Under the pieces are notes generated by a model. That model was not told the origin of the DNA and ran no database searches. It worked only from the letters and a program-made list of their open reading frames with translations. This document shows positions 25,097 to 34,222 of a DNA stretch of 64,000 bases, one piece after another. How positions within the stretch are numbered: the first letter of the stretch is position 1; the number at the start of each line of letters is the position of its first letter. Location: the NCBI RefSeq assembly GCF_003074055.1, contig NZ_CP029043.1, positions 2,100,501-2,164,500 on the forward strand, written 5' to 3'. The stretch comes from Streptomyces nigra. GTDB taxonomy: Bacteria > Actinomycetota > Actinomycetes > Streptomycetales > Streptomycetaceae. Position numbers and translations under genes: made by a program.

Positions 25097-26839
25097 ATGA
25101 CACACACGACCATCGAGCGGCGCGCCGGCAGAACCACTTCCGGGGCCGTGGTCCCCGTCCTGGCCTTCGCGGGCATCGTGGTCGCGGTGATGCAGACCCT
25201 GCTCGTCCCGGTGATCAAGGACCTGCCGCAGCTGCTGGACACCACGCCCAGCAACGCCACCTGGGTGCTGACCTCGACCCTGCTCTCGGGAGCCGTGGCC
25301 ACCCCGATCATGGGCCGCCTCGGCGACCTCTTCGGCAAGCGGCGGATGCTGATAGCCAGCCTCACCGTGATGGTGGCCGGTGCCCTGCTCAGCGCCGTGA
25401 CGAGCGCCCTGCTGCCGATGATCGTCGGCCGTACCCTCCAGGGCTTCGCGATGGGCGCCATCCCGCTCGGCATCGGCCTGATGCGGGACATGCTGCCCCG
25501 CGAGCGGCTCGGCTCGGCGATGGCCCTGATGAGCTCCTCGATCGGTGTCGGCGGCGGTCTGGCGCTGCCGGCCGCGGCCCTGGTCGCGCAGCACGCGAAC
25601 TGGCACGCCCTCTTCTACGGCGCCGCCGCCCTCGGCGTCCTCTCCATCGCCCTGACCCTGCTGGTCGTCCCCGAGTCCGAGGTCCGCGCGGAGGGCACCT
25701 TCGACCTCCCCGGCGCGCTCGGCCTGTCCGCGGGTCTGGTCCTCTTCCTGCTGCCGATCACCAAGGGCAGCGACTGGGGCTGGAGCTCCGGCATGACCCT
25801 CGGGCTGTTCGGCGCGGCCGCCGCCGTCCTGCTGCTGTGGGGCGTGTACGAGCTGCGCACCAAGGCGCCGCTGGTCGACCTGCGCACCACCGCCCGTCCG
25901 GCCGTCCTCTTCACCAACCTCGCGTCGATCATGGTCGGCGTCAGCTTCTACGTCGTCTCGCTGGTCCTCCCCCAGCTGCTCCAGCTGCCGGAGTCGACCG
26001 GCTACGGCCTCGGCCAGTCGATGGTCGTCGCGGGCCTCCTCGTCGCCCCGCTCGGCCTGACGATGATGGTGACGGCCCCCGTCTACGCCCGGCTGTCGGC
26101 CCGGTACGGCCCCAAGACCACGCTCATCCTCGGCATGCTGATCATCGCGATCGGCTACGGCGCCGGTCTCGGCCTGATGAGCGCCGCGTGGCAGAGCCTG
26201 GTGATCTCGGTGGTCCTCGGCGCCGGCATCGGCCTGGCGTACTCGTCCCTGCCGGCCCTGATCGTCGGGGCGGTGCCGGTCTCGGAGACGGGCGCGGCGA
26301 ACGGCCTGAACACCCTGATGCGGTCCATCGGCACCTCCGTGTCCAGCGCGGTCATCGGCATGGTGCTGGCGAACACCGCGAACGACGTCGGCGGGGTGGC
26401 GGTCCCGACGATGCACGGCTTCCGGCTGTCCTTCCTGATCGCGACCGGCGCCGTCGTCCTCGGCCTCGCGTTCGCCCTGCTCCTGCCCCGGCAGCGGCCG
26501 TCCGGCCACCCGCAGCTGCGCGCCAGCAGCGAGGAGGACGCCAATCTGCAGCGCGCCGAGGAGGCCCTGCACGGCTTCCGCGGCCGCGTCCTGGACGCCG
26601 CCGGCACCCCGGTCGCCCGCGCCAAGGTCACGCTGATCGACCGCCGCGGCCGGCAGGCCGGCGCCACCCTCTCCGACGACGACGGCAGCTACGCCCTTGC
26701 GGTCCCCACGCGCGGCGCGTACGTCCTGGCCGCCCGCGCCGACGGGCACGCCCCCCTCGCCTCGGCGGCCACGCATCCCGGCGAGGACGGCGCGGTGGAC
26801 GTCGACCTCGCCCTGCCGGGCGAGACGGTCACCGCCTGA
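25097..26839 (+). CDS. MFS transporter (DHA2) with C-terminal carboxypeptidase-regulatory-like domain
   Basis: A 580-aa protein. Residues 1-475 are a 14-helix MFS exporter of the DHA2 type, with motif A GRLGDLFGKRRM near residue 74 and motif C-like GVGGGLALPAAAL near 155. Residues about 495-575 form a soluble beta-sandwich domain (GFRGRVLDAAGTPVARAKVTLID, then GATLSDDDGSYALAVPTRGAYVL) of the carboxypeptidase-regulatory type. The topology suggests that the added domain lies at the membrane face where the last helix ends, probably cytosolic. Substrate unknown. A terminator follows at 26863. Confidence 0.9.
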   Translation: MTHTTIERRAGRTTSGAVVPVLAFAGIVVAVMQTLLVPVIKDLPQLLDTTPSNATWVLTSTLLSGAVATPIMGRLGDLFGKRRMLIASLTVMVAGALLSAVTSALLPMIVGRTLQGFAMGAIPLGIGLMRDMLPRERLGSAMALMSSSIGVGGGLALPAAALVAQHANWHALFYGAAALGVLSIALTLLVVPESEVRAEGTFDLPGALGLSAGLVLFLLPITKGSDWGWSSGMTLGLFGAAAAVLLLWGVYELRTKAPLVDLRTTARPAVLFTNLASIMVGVSFYVVSLVLPQLLQLPESTGYGLGQSMVVAGLLVAPLGLTMMVTAPVYARLSARYGPKTTLILGMLIIAIGYGAGLGLMSAAWQSLVISVVLGAGIGLAYSSLPALIVGAVPVSETGAANGLNTLMRSIGTSVSSAVIGMVLANTANDVGGVAVPTMHGFRLSFLIATGAVVLGLAFALLLPRQRPSGHPQLRASSEEDANLQRAEEALHGFRGRVLDAAGTPVARAKVTLIDRRGRQAGATLSDDDGSYALAVPTRGAYVLAARADGHAPLASAATHPGEDGAVDVDLALPGETVTA

Positions 26840-26862
26840 CGCCCGCCTCCCCGGCCCGCCCG

Positions 26863-26892
26863 CACCCCCCGTCGCCCAGGTGACGGGGGGTG
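26863..26892 (+). terminator. intrinsic terminator
   Basis: CACCCCCCGTC pairs perfectly with GACGGGGGGTG around an 8-base loop, 24 bases after the MFS stop and before the methyltransferase gene. No U tract is present, as is usual in streptomycetes. Confidence 0.7.
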
Positions 26893-26939
26893 TGGTGCAC
26901 CATGGGCGCCCATACGGTCGTACGACGGAGAGGACCCCC

Positions 26940-27590
26940 ATGGCCCCCGCCCCCAAGCCCGACATCCTGGCCGCCTTCGAGGCCGCGAAGGGCTTCATGC
27001 CCACGGGTGAGGGCCTGGCGCTGTACGCGGCGGCCGTCGAGGCCGGACGGCTCGGGCTCCCCCTGCTGGAGGTCGGCACCTACTGCGGGCGCTCCACGAT
27101 CCTGCTCGCCGACGCGGCCCGCGCGGCCGGGGTGACGGCCCTCACGGTCGACCACCACCGCGGCAGCGAGGAGCAGCAGCCCGGCTGGGAGTACCACGAC
27201 CCGGCGACCGTCGACCCCGAGCTGGGTCTGATGGACACCCTGCCGACGTTCCGCCGCACCCTGCACCGGGCGGGCCTGGAGGAGCACGTGGTCGCGCTGG
27301 TGGGCCGTTCCCCGCAGGTCGCGAAGGTGTGGGGCACGCCCCTCGGTCTTGTCTTCGTCGACGGAGGTCACACCGACGAGCACGCCAACGCCGACTACGA
27401 GGGCTGGGCCCCGCATGTCGCCGAGGGCGGTCTGCTCGTGATCCACGACGTGTTCCCCGAGCCGGCCGACGAGTTCACCGGCCAGGCCCCGTACCGCGTC
27501 TACCTGCGGGCTCTGGCCTCCGGCGCCTTCACGGAGGTGTCGGCGACGGACTCCCTGCGGGTGCTGCGGCGGACGGGTGACGGCATCTGA
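26940..27590 (+). CDS. class I SAM-dependent methyltransferase
   Basis: A 216-aa protein of the Methyltransf_24 type. The SAM-binding strand is LPLLEVGTYCGRSTILLADAA (motif I), VDHHRGSEEQQPGWEYHD follows as motif II, and GLVFVDGGHTDEHANADYEGW holds the acidic and His residues of the class that includes TylF/NovP-like and cephalosporin hydroxylase-like proteins. The substrate is not predictable. The neighbour amidase follows by 46 bases and may be co-transcribed. Confidence 0.85.
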   Translation: MAPAPKPDILAAFEAAKGFMPTGEGLALYAAAVEAGRLGLPLLEVGTYCGRSTILLADAARAAGVTALTVDHHRGSEEQQPGWEYHDPATVDPELGLMDTLPTFRRTLHRAGLEEHVVALVGRSPQVAKVWGTPLGLVFVDGGHTDEHANADYEGWAPHVAEGGLLVIHDVFPEPADEFTGQAPYRVYLRALASGAFTEVSATDSLRVLRRTGDGI

Positions 27591-27636
27591 GGTCCCTCGA
27601 CGGCGCGGCTCGTACCCGGCCCGTAAGGTGGCAGGC

Positions 27637-28560
27637 GTGTCATATCTCGGACCGGACTTCGACCCTCCGCAGCCGCGCCGCGGCCGTCGCCGCGCCCTGA
27701 CCGTGGCCGCCACCGCCCTCGTACCCGGGGCGCTGCTCGGCTGGCTGGTGTACGCGACGGTGGGCGACGGCGGAGGCGGCTCCGGGAACACGGCGGTCCG
27801 TACGCCGCCGGCGACCACACCGCCGACGGCGTCCTCCACCCAGGACGACGAGAAGCCGAGCCCGGCACCCTCCCCCTCCGGCGCGGAGCCGCTCGCGGGC
27901 AAGGTCGTCGTCATCGACCCGGGCCACAACCCCGGCAACTTCCGGCACACGTCCGAGATCAACCGTCAGGTGGACATCGGCACGAACCGCAAGGAGTGCG
28001 ACACGACGGGGACGTCCACCAACGCCGGTTACGCGGAGGCGGAGTTCACGCTCGATGTGGCCCGGCGGATGCGCGCGCTGCTGGAGAAGCAGGGCGCCAC
28101 GGTGAAGTTCACCCAGGACGGCGACCGCCCGTGGGGCCCGTGCGTGGACGAGCGGGCCGAGATCGGCAACAAGGCGAAGGCCGACGCCGTCGTCTCGATC
28201 CACGCCGACGGCGCGGGCGCCGGACAGCGCGGCTTCCATGTCATCCTCCCCGGCAAGGTGGCGAAGGGCGCCGCCGACACCGGCCCGATCGTGGCCCCGT
28301 CGCGCGCCCTCGGCGAGCGCGTCGCGGGCGCCTTCGTCCGCGTGACCGGAAGCGCACCCTCCGACTATGTGGGCGGCGGAACCGGTCTCGTCACACGTCA
28401 GGACCTGGGCGGTCTCAATCTGTCAACGGTTCCCAAGGTTTTCATCGAGTGCGGCAACATGCGCGATAGCAAGGACGCGGCACTGCTCACCAGCGGCGCC
28501 TGGCGCCAGAAGGCGGCGCAGGGAATCTCTGAGGGAATCGTGAGTTTCCTGCGAGGGTAG
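27637..28560 (+). CDS. N-acetylmuramoyl-L-alanine amidase (Amidase_3)
   Basis: A 307-aa membrane-anchored or secreted cell-wall hydrolase that cleaves the amide bond between MurNAc and the stem peptide. One membrane segment lies at residues about 20-45, followed by a Thr/Pro/Ser-rich linker and the zinc amidase domain from about 88: VVVIDPGHNPGN supplies the first His, the second zinc ligand Glu follows in AEAEFTLDVA, SIHADGAG the next His, and FIECGNMRD the catalytic Glu. GTG at 27637 was chosen over the open frame upstream, which overlaps the methyltransferase stop. Confidence 0.9.
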   Translation: MSYLGPDFDPPQPRRGRRRALTVAATALVPGALLGWLVYATVGDGGGGSGNTAVRTPPATTPPTASSTQDDEKPSPAPSPSGAEPLAGKVVVIDPGHNPGNFRHTSEINRQVDIGTNRKECDTTGTSTNAGYAEAEFTLDVARRMRALLEKQGATVKFTQDGDRPWGPCVDERAEIGNKAKADAVVSIHADGAGAGQRGFHVILPGKVAKGAADTGPIVAPSRALGERVAGAFVRVTGSAPSDYVGGGTGLVTRQDLGGLNLSTVPKVFIECGNMRDSKDAALLTSGAWRQKAAQGISEGIVSFLRG

Positions 28561-28724
28561 TGGTCCGGGAGTTGATCCCGGCGGACAGCTTCGTCGGACG
28601 GACGATAAGGTCGTCCTTACGATGAGGGGCCACCCCCGCGCTTCACACCGGGGCCAGACGGCGACATGGTGACAGCGACGCCTCCAGCGATGCCGATGTT
28701 GAGACGACTGACGAAGGATCTGAA

Positions 28725-29468
28725 GTGAATATCCGCTCCCTCACTCGAGGCGACGGCGTGGTGATCGGAGCAGCGGTATTGCTGTTCATCGCGTCGTTCC
28801 TGGACCTCTACTCCGTCTCCGGGTTCGACGTGGACCAGAACGCGTGGGACTCCCTCGGGCTCGGCCTCGGCGTGTACATGGGCGGAGTCATCGGCGCCGC
28901 GCTGATCGTCGTGAACCGCCTTCTCCCCCAGCCGCGCAAGGTCGCCGGTCTCGATCTCGGCACCGTCGGCACGGGCTTCGCCATCCTGACGGCGTGGGCC
29001 ATGTTCTGGTCGCTGGTGGACGTGCCGGACCGCGCCAGCGCGGCGGCCGGCCTCATCCTCGGCTTCCTCGCCGCCCTCATCCTCGCAGGTGCCGCCATCG
29101 CGACGCCGCTCGTGCCGGCGCTGCAGGCCGGGCTCGTGCCCGCGCCTCGGCCGGCCGCGCCGCAGCCGTACGGCGGTCAGCCGCAGGCCGGTTACGGCTA
29201 CCCGGGTGCGCCGGCGCAGCAGCAGCCGCCGTTCGGTGGCGGTCAGCCGCAGGCGCCCGCGCCCGCCGGTGACTTCTCCCCGTTCTGGTTCGCCGTGCCG
29301 GTGGCGCGTCCCCTCTTCGCGGAGGACGGCTCGCCCAATGCGATCGCCGAACTGGCGCCGGGCACCTGGTACCTGGCCGTCGAGCAGCGCGGCGCGGCCC
29401 TGGTCGCGCAGACGCAGGACGGCCGTCGTGGTGTCCTCCAGGACACGAGCGGCATCCAGCGCGGCTGA
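28725..29468 (+). CDS. membrane protein with Pro/Gln/Gly linker and conserved C-terminal domain
   Basis: A 247-aa protein with four membrane segments (residues about 12-28, 46-64, 78-96, 104-126), then a disordered linker of PQPYGG and QQQPPFGGG type, and a compact C-terminal domain beginning FSPFWFAVPVARPLF and ending GRRGVLQDTSGIQRG. The architecture recalls streptomycete proteins in which a PYGG-type linker tethers a cytosolic domain, but no function is known. GTG start at 28725 after GAAGGATCTGAA. Ends at a strong terminator. Confidence 0.75.
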   Translation: MNIRSLTRGDGVVIGAAVLLFIASFLDLYSVSGFDVDQNAWDSLGLGLGVYMGGVIGAALIVVNRLLPQPRKVAGLDLGTVGTGFAILTAWAMFWSLVDVPDRASAAAGLILGFLAALILAGAAIATPLVPALQAGLVPAPRPAAPQPYGGQPQAGYGYPGAPAQQQPPFGGGQPQAPAPAGDFSPFWFAVPVARPLFAEDGSPNAIAELAPGTWYLAVEQRGAALVAQTQDGRRGVLQDTSGIQRG

Positions 29469-29484
29469 GTCAGCACGTCGTACG

Positions 29485-29516
29485 ACGGCCCCTCGCCCTT
29501 CCGGGTGGGGGGCCGT
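29485..29516 (+). terminator. intrinsic terminator
   Basis: ACGGCCCCTCGCCC pairs with GGGTGGGGGGCCGT over 14 bp including two G-T pairs, with a 4-base loop TTCC, 16 bases after the membrane protein stop. Confidence 0.8.
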
Positions 29517-29561
29517 TGCCGTACCCTCGCCTCTTGACTGACGCACCGTCAGGAGGCTGGC

Positions 29562-30572
29562 ATGCGGCTCGGGCTCGCTCTCGGTTACTGGGGCCGCGGC
29601 CCCTCCGCCGACCATGTACCGCTCGCCGAGGAGGCCGAGCGGCTCGGCTACGCCACGGTGTGGACGGCGGAGTCCTGGGGCTCCGACGCCTTCACACCGC
29701 TGACCTGGATCGCCGCGCGCACCTCGCGGATCGGGCTGGGGACGGCGGTGGCGCAGATGGCGGCCCGCTCCCCGACGGCGACCGCCATGCACGCCCTGAC
29801 CCTGGACCATCTCTCGGGCGGGCGGGTGCTGCTGGGGCTCGGGCTGTCGGGGCCGCAGGTGGTGGAGGGATGGTACGGGCGGCCGTTCCCCGCCTCGCCG
29901 CTCACCGCGACCCGCGAGTACGTCGACGTCGTACGGCAGGTGCTGCGGCGCGAGGCGCCGGTCGAGCTGGACGGGCGGTTCCACACGCACCCCTACCGGG
30001 GGCCGGACGCCACCGGTCTGGGCAGGGCGCTGAAGTCCATCACCCATCCGCTCCGCCGCGAACTGCCCGTCCTGCTGGGCGCCGAGGGGCCGAGGAACGT
30101 GGCGCAGACCGTGCGGATCGCGGACGGCTGGCTGCCGTTGTACTGGGCGCCGGGCCGGCCCGAGGTGTACGGCGACGCGGTGCGCGATCTGCCGTCCGGG
30201 TTCCGGGTCGCGCCGCTGGCCCGGGTCCACGTCTGTGACGACGTGTCCGAGGGCCTGCTCCCGGTGAAGGCCATGCTCGGCTTCTACATCGGCGGCATGG
30301 GCCACGCGGCCCACAACTTCCACGCCGACCTGATGGCGCGCATGGGGTACGAGGAGGAGGCCCGGCGTGTCCAGCGGCTGTTCCTGGCGGGGCGCAGGGC
30401 GGAGGCCGTACAGGCGGTGCCGGACGCGTTCGCCGACGAGATCTCCCTGGTCGGGCCGCGTGAACGCATCGCCGAGCGGCTGGAGTTGTGGCGCAAGGGC
30501 CCGGTGACGGACCTGCTGGCGCTGGCCCCGGACCGGCGGACCCTGCGCGTGCTGGCCGAACTCAACTCATAG
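29562..30572 (+). CDS. LLM-class F420-dependent oxidoreductase
   Basis: A 336-aa TIM-barrel enzyme of the luciferase-like monooxygenase superfamily, of the actinobacterial F420-using type. The opening MRLGLALGYWG, then HVPLAEEAERLGYATVWTAESWGSDAFTPLTWIAARTSRIGLGTAVAQ, is diagnostic. GGRVLLGLGLSGPQVVEGWYG follows near residue 86. Substrate unknown; in mycobacteria such enzymes act on lipids, sugars and xenobiotics. The gene stands apart from its neighbours. Confidence 0.9.
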   Translation: MRLGLALGYWGRGPSADHVPLAEEAERLGYATVWTAESWGSDAFTPLTWIAARTSRIGLGTAVAQMAARSPTATAMHALTLDHLSGGRVLLGLGLSGPQVVEGWYGRPFPASPLTATREYVDVVRQVLRREAPVELDGRFHTHPYRGPDATGLGRALKSITHPLRRELPVLLGAEGPRNVAQTVRIADGWLPLYWAPGRPEVYGDAVRDLPSGFRVAPLARVHVCDDVSEGLLPVKAMLGFYIGGMGHAAHNFHADLMARMGYEEEARRVQRLFLAGRRAEAVQAVPDAFADEISLVGPRERIAERLELWRKGPVTDLLALAPDRRTLRVLAELNS

Positions 30573-30617
30573 CCGGTGGCCGGGTTTCGTTCGCGGTTCC
30601 GGGGTCAAGCGAGATGC

Positions 30618-30911
30618 ATGTCCCCTCGATATCGCAACGGTGCGTCACAGGCCGGCACGGTCATTGCGATCGTCGCCGATGTCATGGCCCTCATCCTGGG
30701 CCTGTGGATCCTCATGTATCTGCTGGGGGCCAACCCCGGCAACGACTTCGTGCAGTTCGTCCATGACGCCGCCCGCTGGCTGGCGGGCTGGTCGCACGAT
30801 CTGTTCACCTTCGACGAGGAGTGGGCCCGCGTGGTCGCCGGGTACGGCCTGGCCGCGGTGGTCTATCTGTTCATCGGCCACGCCATCGCCGGCCGGGTGC
30901 ACCGCCACTGA
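30618..30911 (+). CDS. small two-span membrane protein
   Basis: A 97-aa protein. Residues about 11-36 (GTVIAIVADVMALILGLWILM) and about 72-90 (YGLAAVVYLFIGHAIAG) are membrane helices separated by an amphipathic stretch (FVHDAARWLAGWSHDLF). It is probably a conserved streptomycete hypothetical. ATG at 30618 was preferred over an upstream in-frame GTG at 30576 because it is close to the first helix. Confidence 0.65.
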   Translation: MSPRYRNGASQAGTVIAIVADVMALILGLWILMYLLGANPGNDFVQFVHDAARWLAGWSHDLFTFDEEWARVVAGYGLAAVVYLFIGHAIAGRVHRH

Positions 30912-30927
30912 CACCCGGCCCCGGCGG

Positions 30928-31995
30928 TCAGCAGCAGTCCGGGTCCAGGCCGGCCGGCAGGCGGTCCCCGCCGAACACCGCGCAGGTGGCCTCGTGCCCG
31001 CCGAGCGCGGCGACGGCCAGCAGGACGGATCCGGCGGTCCATGTGGTCAGTTCACGCGGCCAGATGGCGTCGTCCTCGAAGACGTACCCGGTCCAGTACA
31101 GCCCGCTGTCTGCGTCCCGCAGATGCTGGATGGACTGGAGGATCTCCAGCGCGCGGTCGGACTCGCCCATCGCCCAGAGTGCGAGGGCGAGTTCGGCGGA
31201 CTCGCCGCCGGTGACCCACGGGTTGGGCACGACGCAGCGCACCCCGAGTCCGGGCACGACGAACCGGCCCCAGCCTTCTCGCATCCGGGCTTCGGCCTCG
31301 GCGCCGGTGAGCGCCCCGCCGAGCACCGGGTAGTACCAGTCCATCGAGTAGCGGTTCTTGTCGAGGAACCGCTCGGGGTGCCGGCGGATGGCGTGCCGCA
31401 GCGCGCCCGCGGCGAGTTCCCAGTCCGGCTGGGGTTCCTCCCGCTGCTCGGCGACGGCCAGCGCGCACCGCAGCGCGTGGTGGATCGACGAGGAGCCGGT
31501 GAGCAGGGCGTCCCGCACCGAGGTGCCGTCGTCGTCGCGCCGCCAGCCGATCTGCCCGCCGGGCTGCTGGAGTTCGAGGACGAACTCGATCGCCGCGTAC
31601 ACGGTGGGCCACATGCGGTCCAGGAACGTGTCGTCGCCCGTGGACAGGTAGTGGTGCCAGACGCCCACGGCTATGTAGGCGACGAAGTTGGTCTCGCGCC
31701 CGGTGTCGGTGACGTCGTCGTGGGCGCCGTCCCGGTAGGCGGCGTACCAGGAACCGTCGTCGTTCTGATGCTCGGCGAGCCACGTGTACGCCCGCTCGGC
31801 CGCCGTGTGTTCTCCGGCGGCGTCCAGCGCCATGGCGGCCTCGACGTGGTCCCACGGGTCGAGGTGGTGTCCGCGGAACCACGGGATCGCCCCGTCCTCC
31901 CGCTGTACCGCGAGGATGCCGGCCACGGTCGCGGCGGCCTGCTCGGCGGTGAGGACCCCGGGCAGGACGAGGTGTTCTGTCCGGGGAGTGGTCAC
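30928..31995 (-). CDS. alpha/alpha-toroid protein (annotated in this family as prenyltransferase)
   Basis: A 355-aa protein with repeated helical hairpins typical of the (alpha/alpha)6 toroid of terpenoid cyclases/prenyltransferases and six-hairpin glycosidases: VAGILAVQREDGAIPWFRG, AYTWLAEHQNDDGSWYAAYRDG, TVYAAIEFVLELQQPGGQIGW. Trp/Asp pairs line the proposed pocket. No DxDD motif of terpene cyclases is present, so cyclase activity is unlikely; a glycosidase-like or binding role is as likely as prenyl transfer. It is the third gene of a coupled operon (GTGA overlap with the methyltransferase) downstream of a glycosyltransferase. Confidence 0.75.
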   Translation of the reverse strand: MTTPRTEHLVLPGVLTAEQAAATVAGILAVQREDGAIPWFRGHHLDPWDHVEAAMALDAAGEHTAAERAYTWLAEHQNDDGSWYAAYRDGAHDDVTDTGRETNFVAYIAVGVWHHYLSTGDDTFLDRMWPTVYAAIEFVLELQQPGGQIGWRRDDDGTSVRDALLTGSSSIHHALRCALAVAEQREEPQPDWELAAGALRHAIRRHPERFLDKNRYSMDWYYPVLGGALTGAEAEARMREGWGRFVVPGLGVRCVVPNPWVTGGESAELALALWAMGESDRALEILQSIQHLRDADSGLYWTGYVFEDDAIWPRELTTWTAGSVLLAVAALGGHEATCAVFGGDRLPAGLDPDCC

Positions 31996-32726
31996 CGCGC
32001 GTCCACCCGGGGCAGGTGCGGCTTGGTCGCGTACGCCACGAAGCTCTTGCCGATCAGCGGGTTCAGCGCCTGCTCGGCGACCCGGGTGGCCAGCGGCTTC
32101 TTCATGATGTCCCAGACGAGGAGCTTGTGGTACGCCCGCACGGGCAGAGCCTTGTCGTTGTCGACGCCGAACGCGCACTTCAGCCACCAGTACGGGGAGT
32201 GCAGGGCGTGGGCGTGGTGGGTGCCGTAGGGCCTGAGGCCCGCCTCGCGGATCTTCGCGAGCAGCTCGTCCGCCTTGTAGATGCGGATGTGGCCGCCCTC
32301 GACCTCGTGGTAGGCGTCGGACAGCGTCCAGCAGACCTTCTCCGGGCCGTAGCGCGGCACGGTGATCGCGATACGGCCGCCCGGCTTGAGGATCCGGACC
32401 ATCTCGGCGAGGACGCCCTTGTCGTCGGGGATGTCCTCCATGACCTCGGAGATGATCACGACGTCGAAGGACTCGTCCGGGAAGGGCAGCGCGAGGGCGT
32501 CGCCCTCCATGGCGGTGGCGGTGGCGCCCTCGGGGGCCTCGCCGGCCTCCTTCATCGCCGCGAACCACTTCGCGACCTCGCGGATCTCCTCGCCGTTCTG
32601 GTCCAGCGCGACGACCTGGGCGCCGCGCCGGTAGCACTCGAACGCGTGCCGTCCGGCACCGCAGCCGAGGTCCAGAACGCGGTCGCCCGGGGCGAGCGGG
32701 AACCGGGAGAAGTCGACGGTCAGCAC
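31992..32726 (-). CDS. class I SAM-dependent methyltransferase
   Basis: A 244-aa Methyltransf_11-type protein. Motif I VLDLGCGAGRHAFECYRRGAQ is at residues 18-38, the acidic loop VVALDQNGEE follows, and motif IV DVVIISEVMEDIPDDKG and post-motif RILKPGGRIAITVP complete the SAM fold. The start is GTG at 32726, overlapping the glycosyltransferase stop by 7 bases. Substrate unknown; by context a glycosylated lipid or polyketide/isoprenoid. Confidence 0.88.
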   Translation of the reverse strand: MLTVDFSRFPLAPGDRVLDLGCGAGRHAFECYRRGAQVVALDQNGEEIREVAKWFAAMKEAGEAPEGATATAMEGDALALPFPDESFDVVIISEVMEDIPDDKGVLAEMVRILKPGGRIAITVPRYGPEKVCWTLSDAYHEVEGGHIRIYKADELLAKIREAGLRPYGTHHAHALHSPYWWLKCAFGVDNDKALPVRAYHKLLVWDIMKKPLATRVAEQALNPLIGKSFVAYATKPHLPRVDAR

Positions 32727-34168
32727 GTGGCCCTGCTTTCGGTGTCGGCGCCTTCGACGAGGGGGGAGCTCGTGGCGGAGACGGGTGGGGTCGTGGAGTG
32801 GAGGGGGGCGCCGGCCGGGGCGCTGTCCACGGCCGTGGCGCGGGGTCCGCGCGGGTGCCGGCCGGCGGCGATCGCCTCGCGGTAGCGGGCCACCGTGCCC
32901 TCGGCCGCCTTGGCCCAGGTGAAGTGCGCGAGCACCCGCTCGCGTCCGGCCGCTCCGAGCCGGTCGCGCAGTGCGGTGTCGCCGAGCAGCCGGGTGAGGC
33001 CGGCGGCCAGCGCCCCGGAGTCGCCGGGCGGCACCGCGAGGCAGGTCTCGCCGTCGCGTCCGGCGACCTCGGGGATCGCCCCGCCGGTCGTGGCGACCAG
33101 GGGGGTGCCGGTGGCCATGGCCTCGGCGGCGGGGAGCGAGAAGCCCTCGTACAGCGACGGCACGCAGGCGACCTCGGCCGAGCGGACCAGGTCGACGAGT
33201 TCGGCGTCGGAGATGCCCTTGACGAAGTCGACGGCGCCCTCGAGGCCGTAGCGCTCGACGGCCTGGGCGACCGGGCCCTCGGTGGGGCGCTTGCCGACGA
33301 CGACCAGATGGGCCCCGGGATGTTCGGTGCGGACCTTGGCGAGCGCCTCGACGAGGAACACCAGGCCCTTCAGCGGTACGTCGGCGCTGGACGTCGTCAC
33401 TATCCGGCCCGGCACCCGGCGCACCGAGGGATCCGGCCTGAACAGGTCGGTGTCGGCGCCGATGTGGACGACGTGGATGCGGTCCTGCCGTACGCCGAGG
33501 TCGTCGACGATCTCCTGGCGGGAGGTGCCGGAGACGGTGAGGACGGACGGCAGGCGGCGCGCGACGCGCTTCTGCATCCGGGTGAAGGCGTACCAGCGGC
33601 GCACCGAGGCCCGGCGCTGCCAGGTGGTGGCGGCGTCCAGCTCCAGCCGGCGGTCCACGGTGATGGGGTGGTGGATGGTGGTGACGAGGGGGGCGCCGAC
33701 GTCGCCCAGGAGGCCGTAGCCGAGGGTCTGGTTGTCGTGCACGACGTCGAAGTCGCCGCGGCGGGCGCGCAGCAGGCGGCGGGCGCGCAGCGAGAACGTC
33801 AGCGGTTCGGGAAAGCCGCCGGTCCACATCGTCGCCACCTCCAGCGCGTCGACCCAGTCGCGGTACTCGTCGCGCCTCGGCGTGCGGAAGGGGTCGGGCT
33901 GGCGGTACAGGTCGAGGCTGGGCAGCTCGGTGAGCGTCAGCCGGCCCGCGTAGTCCTCGTGTTCGTCGAGGACGGGGTAGGGCTGGGAGCCGATGACCTC
34001 GACGCGGTGGCCGAGGCGGGCGAGTTCGCGGGAGAGGTGGCGGACGTAGACGCCCTGACCGCCGCAGAACGGGTTCCCCTTGTAGGTGAGGAGCGCGATG
34101 TCGAGCGGTCGCCCGCCGTCGGCGGCAAGGTCCTTCGGGGACCCGGCCTCCCTGGCCTCAGCGGTCAC
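32720..34168 (-). CDS. GT4-family glycosyltransferase
   Basis: A 482-aa GT-B glycosyltransferase. The acceptor-binding N-domain opens DIALLTYKGNPFCGGQGVYVRHLSRELARLGH, and the donor-binding C-domain has the family EGFSLPAAEAMATGTPLVAT (residues about 355-374) with the catalytic Glu pair. It likely transfers a nucleotide-diphospho sugar to a lipid or glycan at the cytosolic membrane face. It is first in a three-gene coupled operon with the methyltransferase and toroid protein. A KstR-like site lies 55 bases upstream of its GTG. Confidence 0.9.
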   Translation of the reverse strand: MTAEAREAGSPKDLAADGGRPLDIALLTYKGNPFCGGQGVYVRHLSRELARLGHRVEVIGSQPYPVLDEHEDYAGRLTLTELPSLDLYRQPDPFRTPRRDEYRDWVDALEVATMWTGGFPEPLTFSLRARRLLRARRGDFDVVHDNQTLGYGLLGDVGAPLVTTIHHPITVDRRLELDAATTWQRRASVRRWYAFTRMQKRVARRLPSVLTVSGTSRQEIVDDLGVRQDRIHVVHIGADTDLFRPDPSVRRVPGRIVTTSSADVPLKGLVFLVEALAKVRTEHPGAHLVVVGKRPTEGPVAQAVERYGLEGAVDFVKGISDAELVDLVRSAEVACVPSLYEGFSLPAAEAMATGTPLVATTGGAIPEVAGRDGETCLAVPPGDSGALAAGLTRLLGDTALRDRLGAAGRERVLAHFTWAKAAEGTVARYREAIAAGRHPRGPRATAVDSAPAGAPLHSTTPPVSATSSPLVEGADTESRATC

Positions 34169-34222
34169 TCCGGGCCCCTCTCTCCCTGCTCTGTCCCGCG
34201 AGGTTACGCCGGGACGCTAATC

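Noticed and set aside
25091..27079. Minus-strand open frame of 662 codons over the MFS transporter
   Set aside because: Antisense shadow rich in Gly, Arg, Gln and His; sense frame is an obvious transporter.
30928..31995. Terpene or squalene cyclase
   Set aside because: The toroid fold is likely but the catalytic DxDD motif is absent, so I did not call a cyclase.
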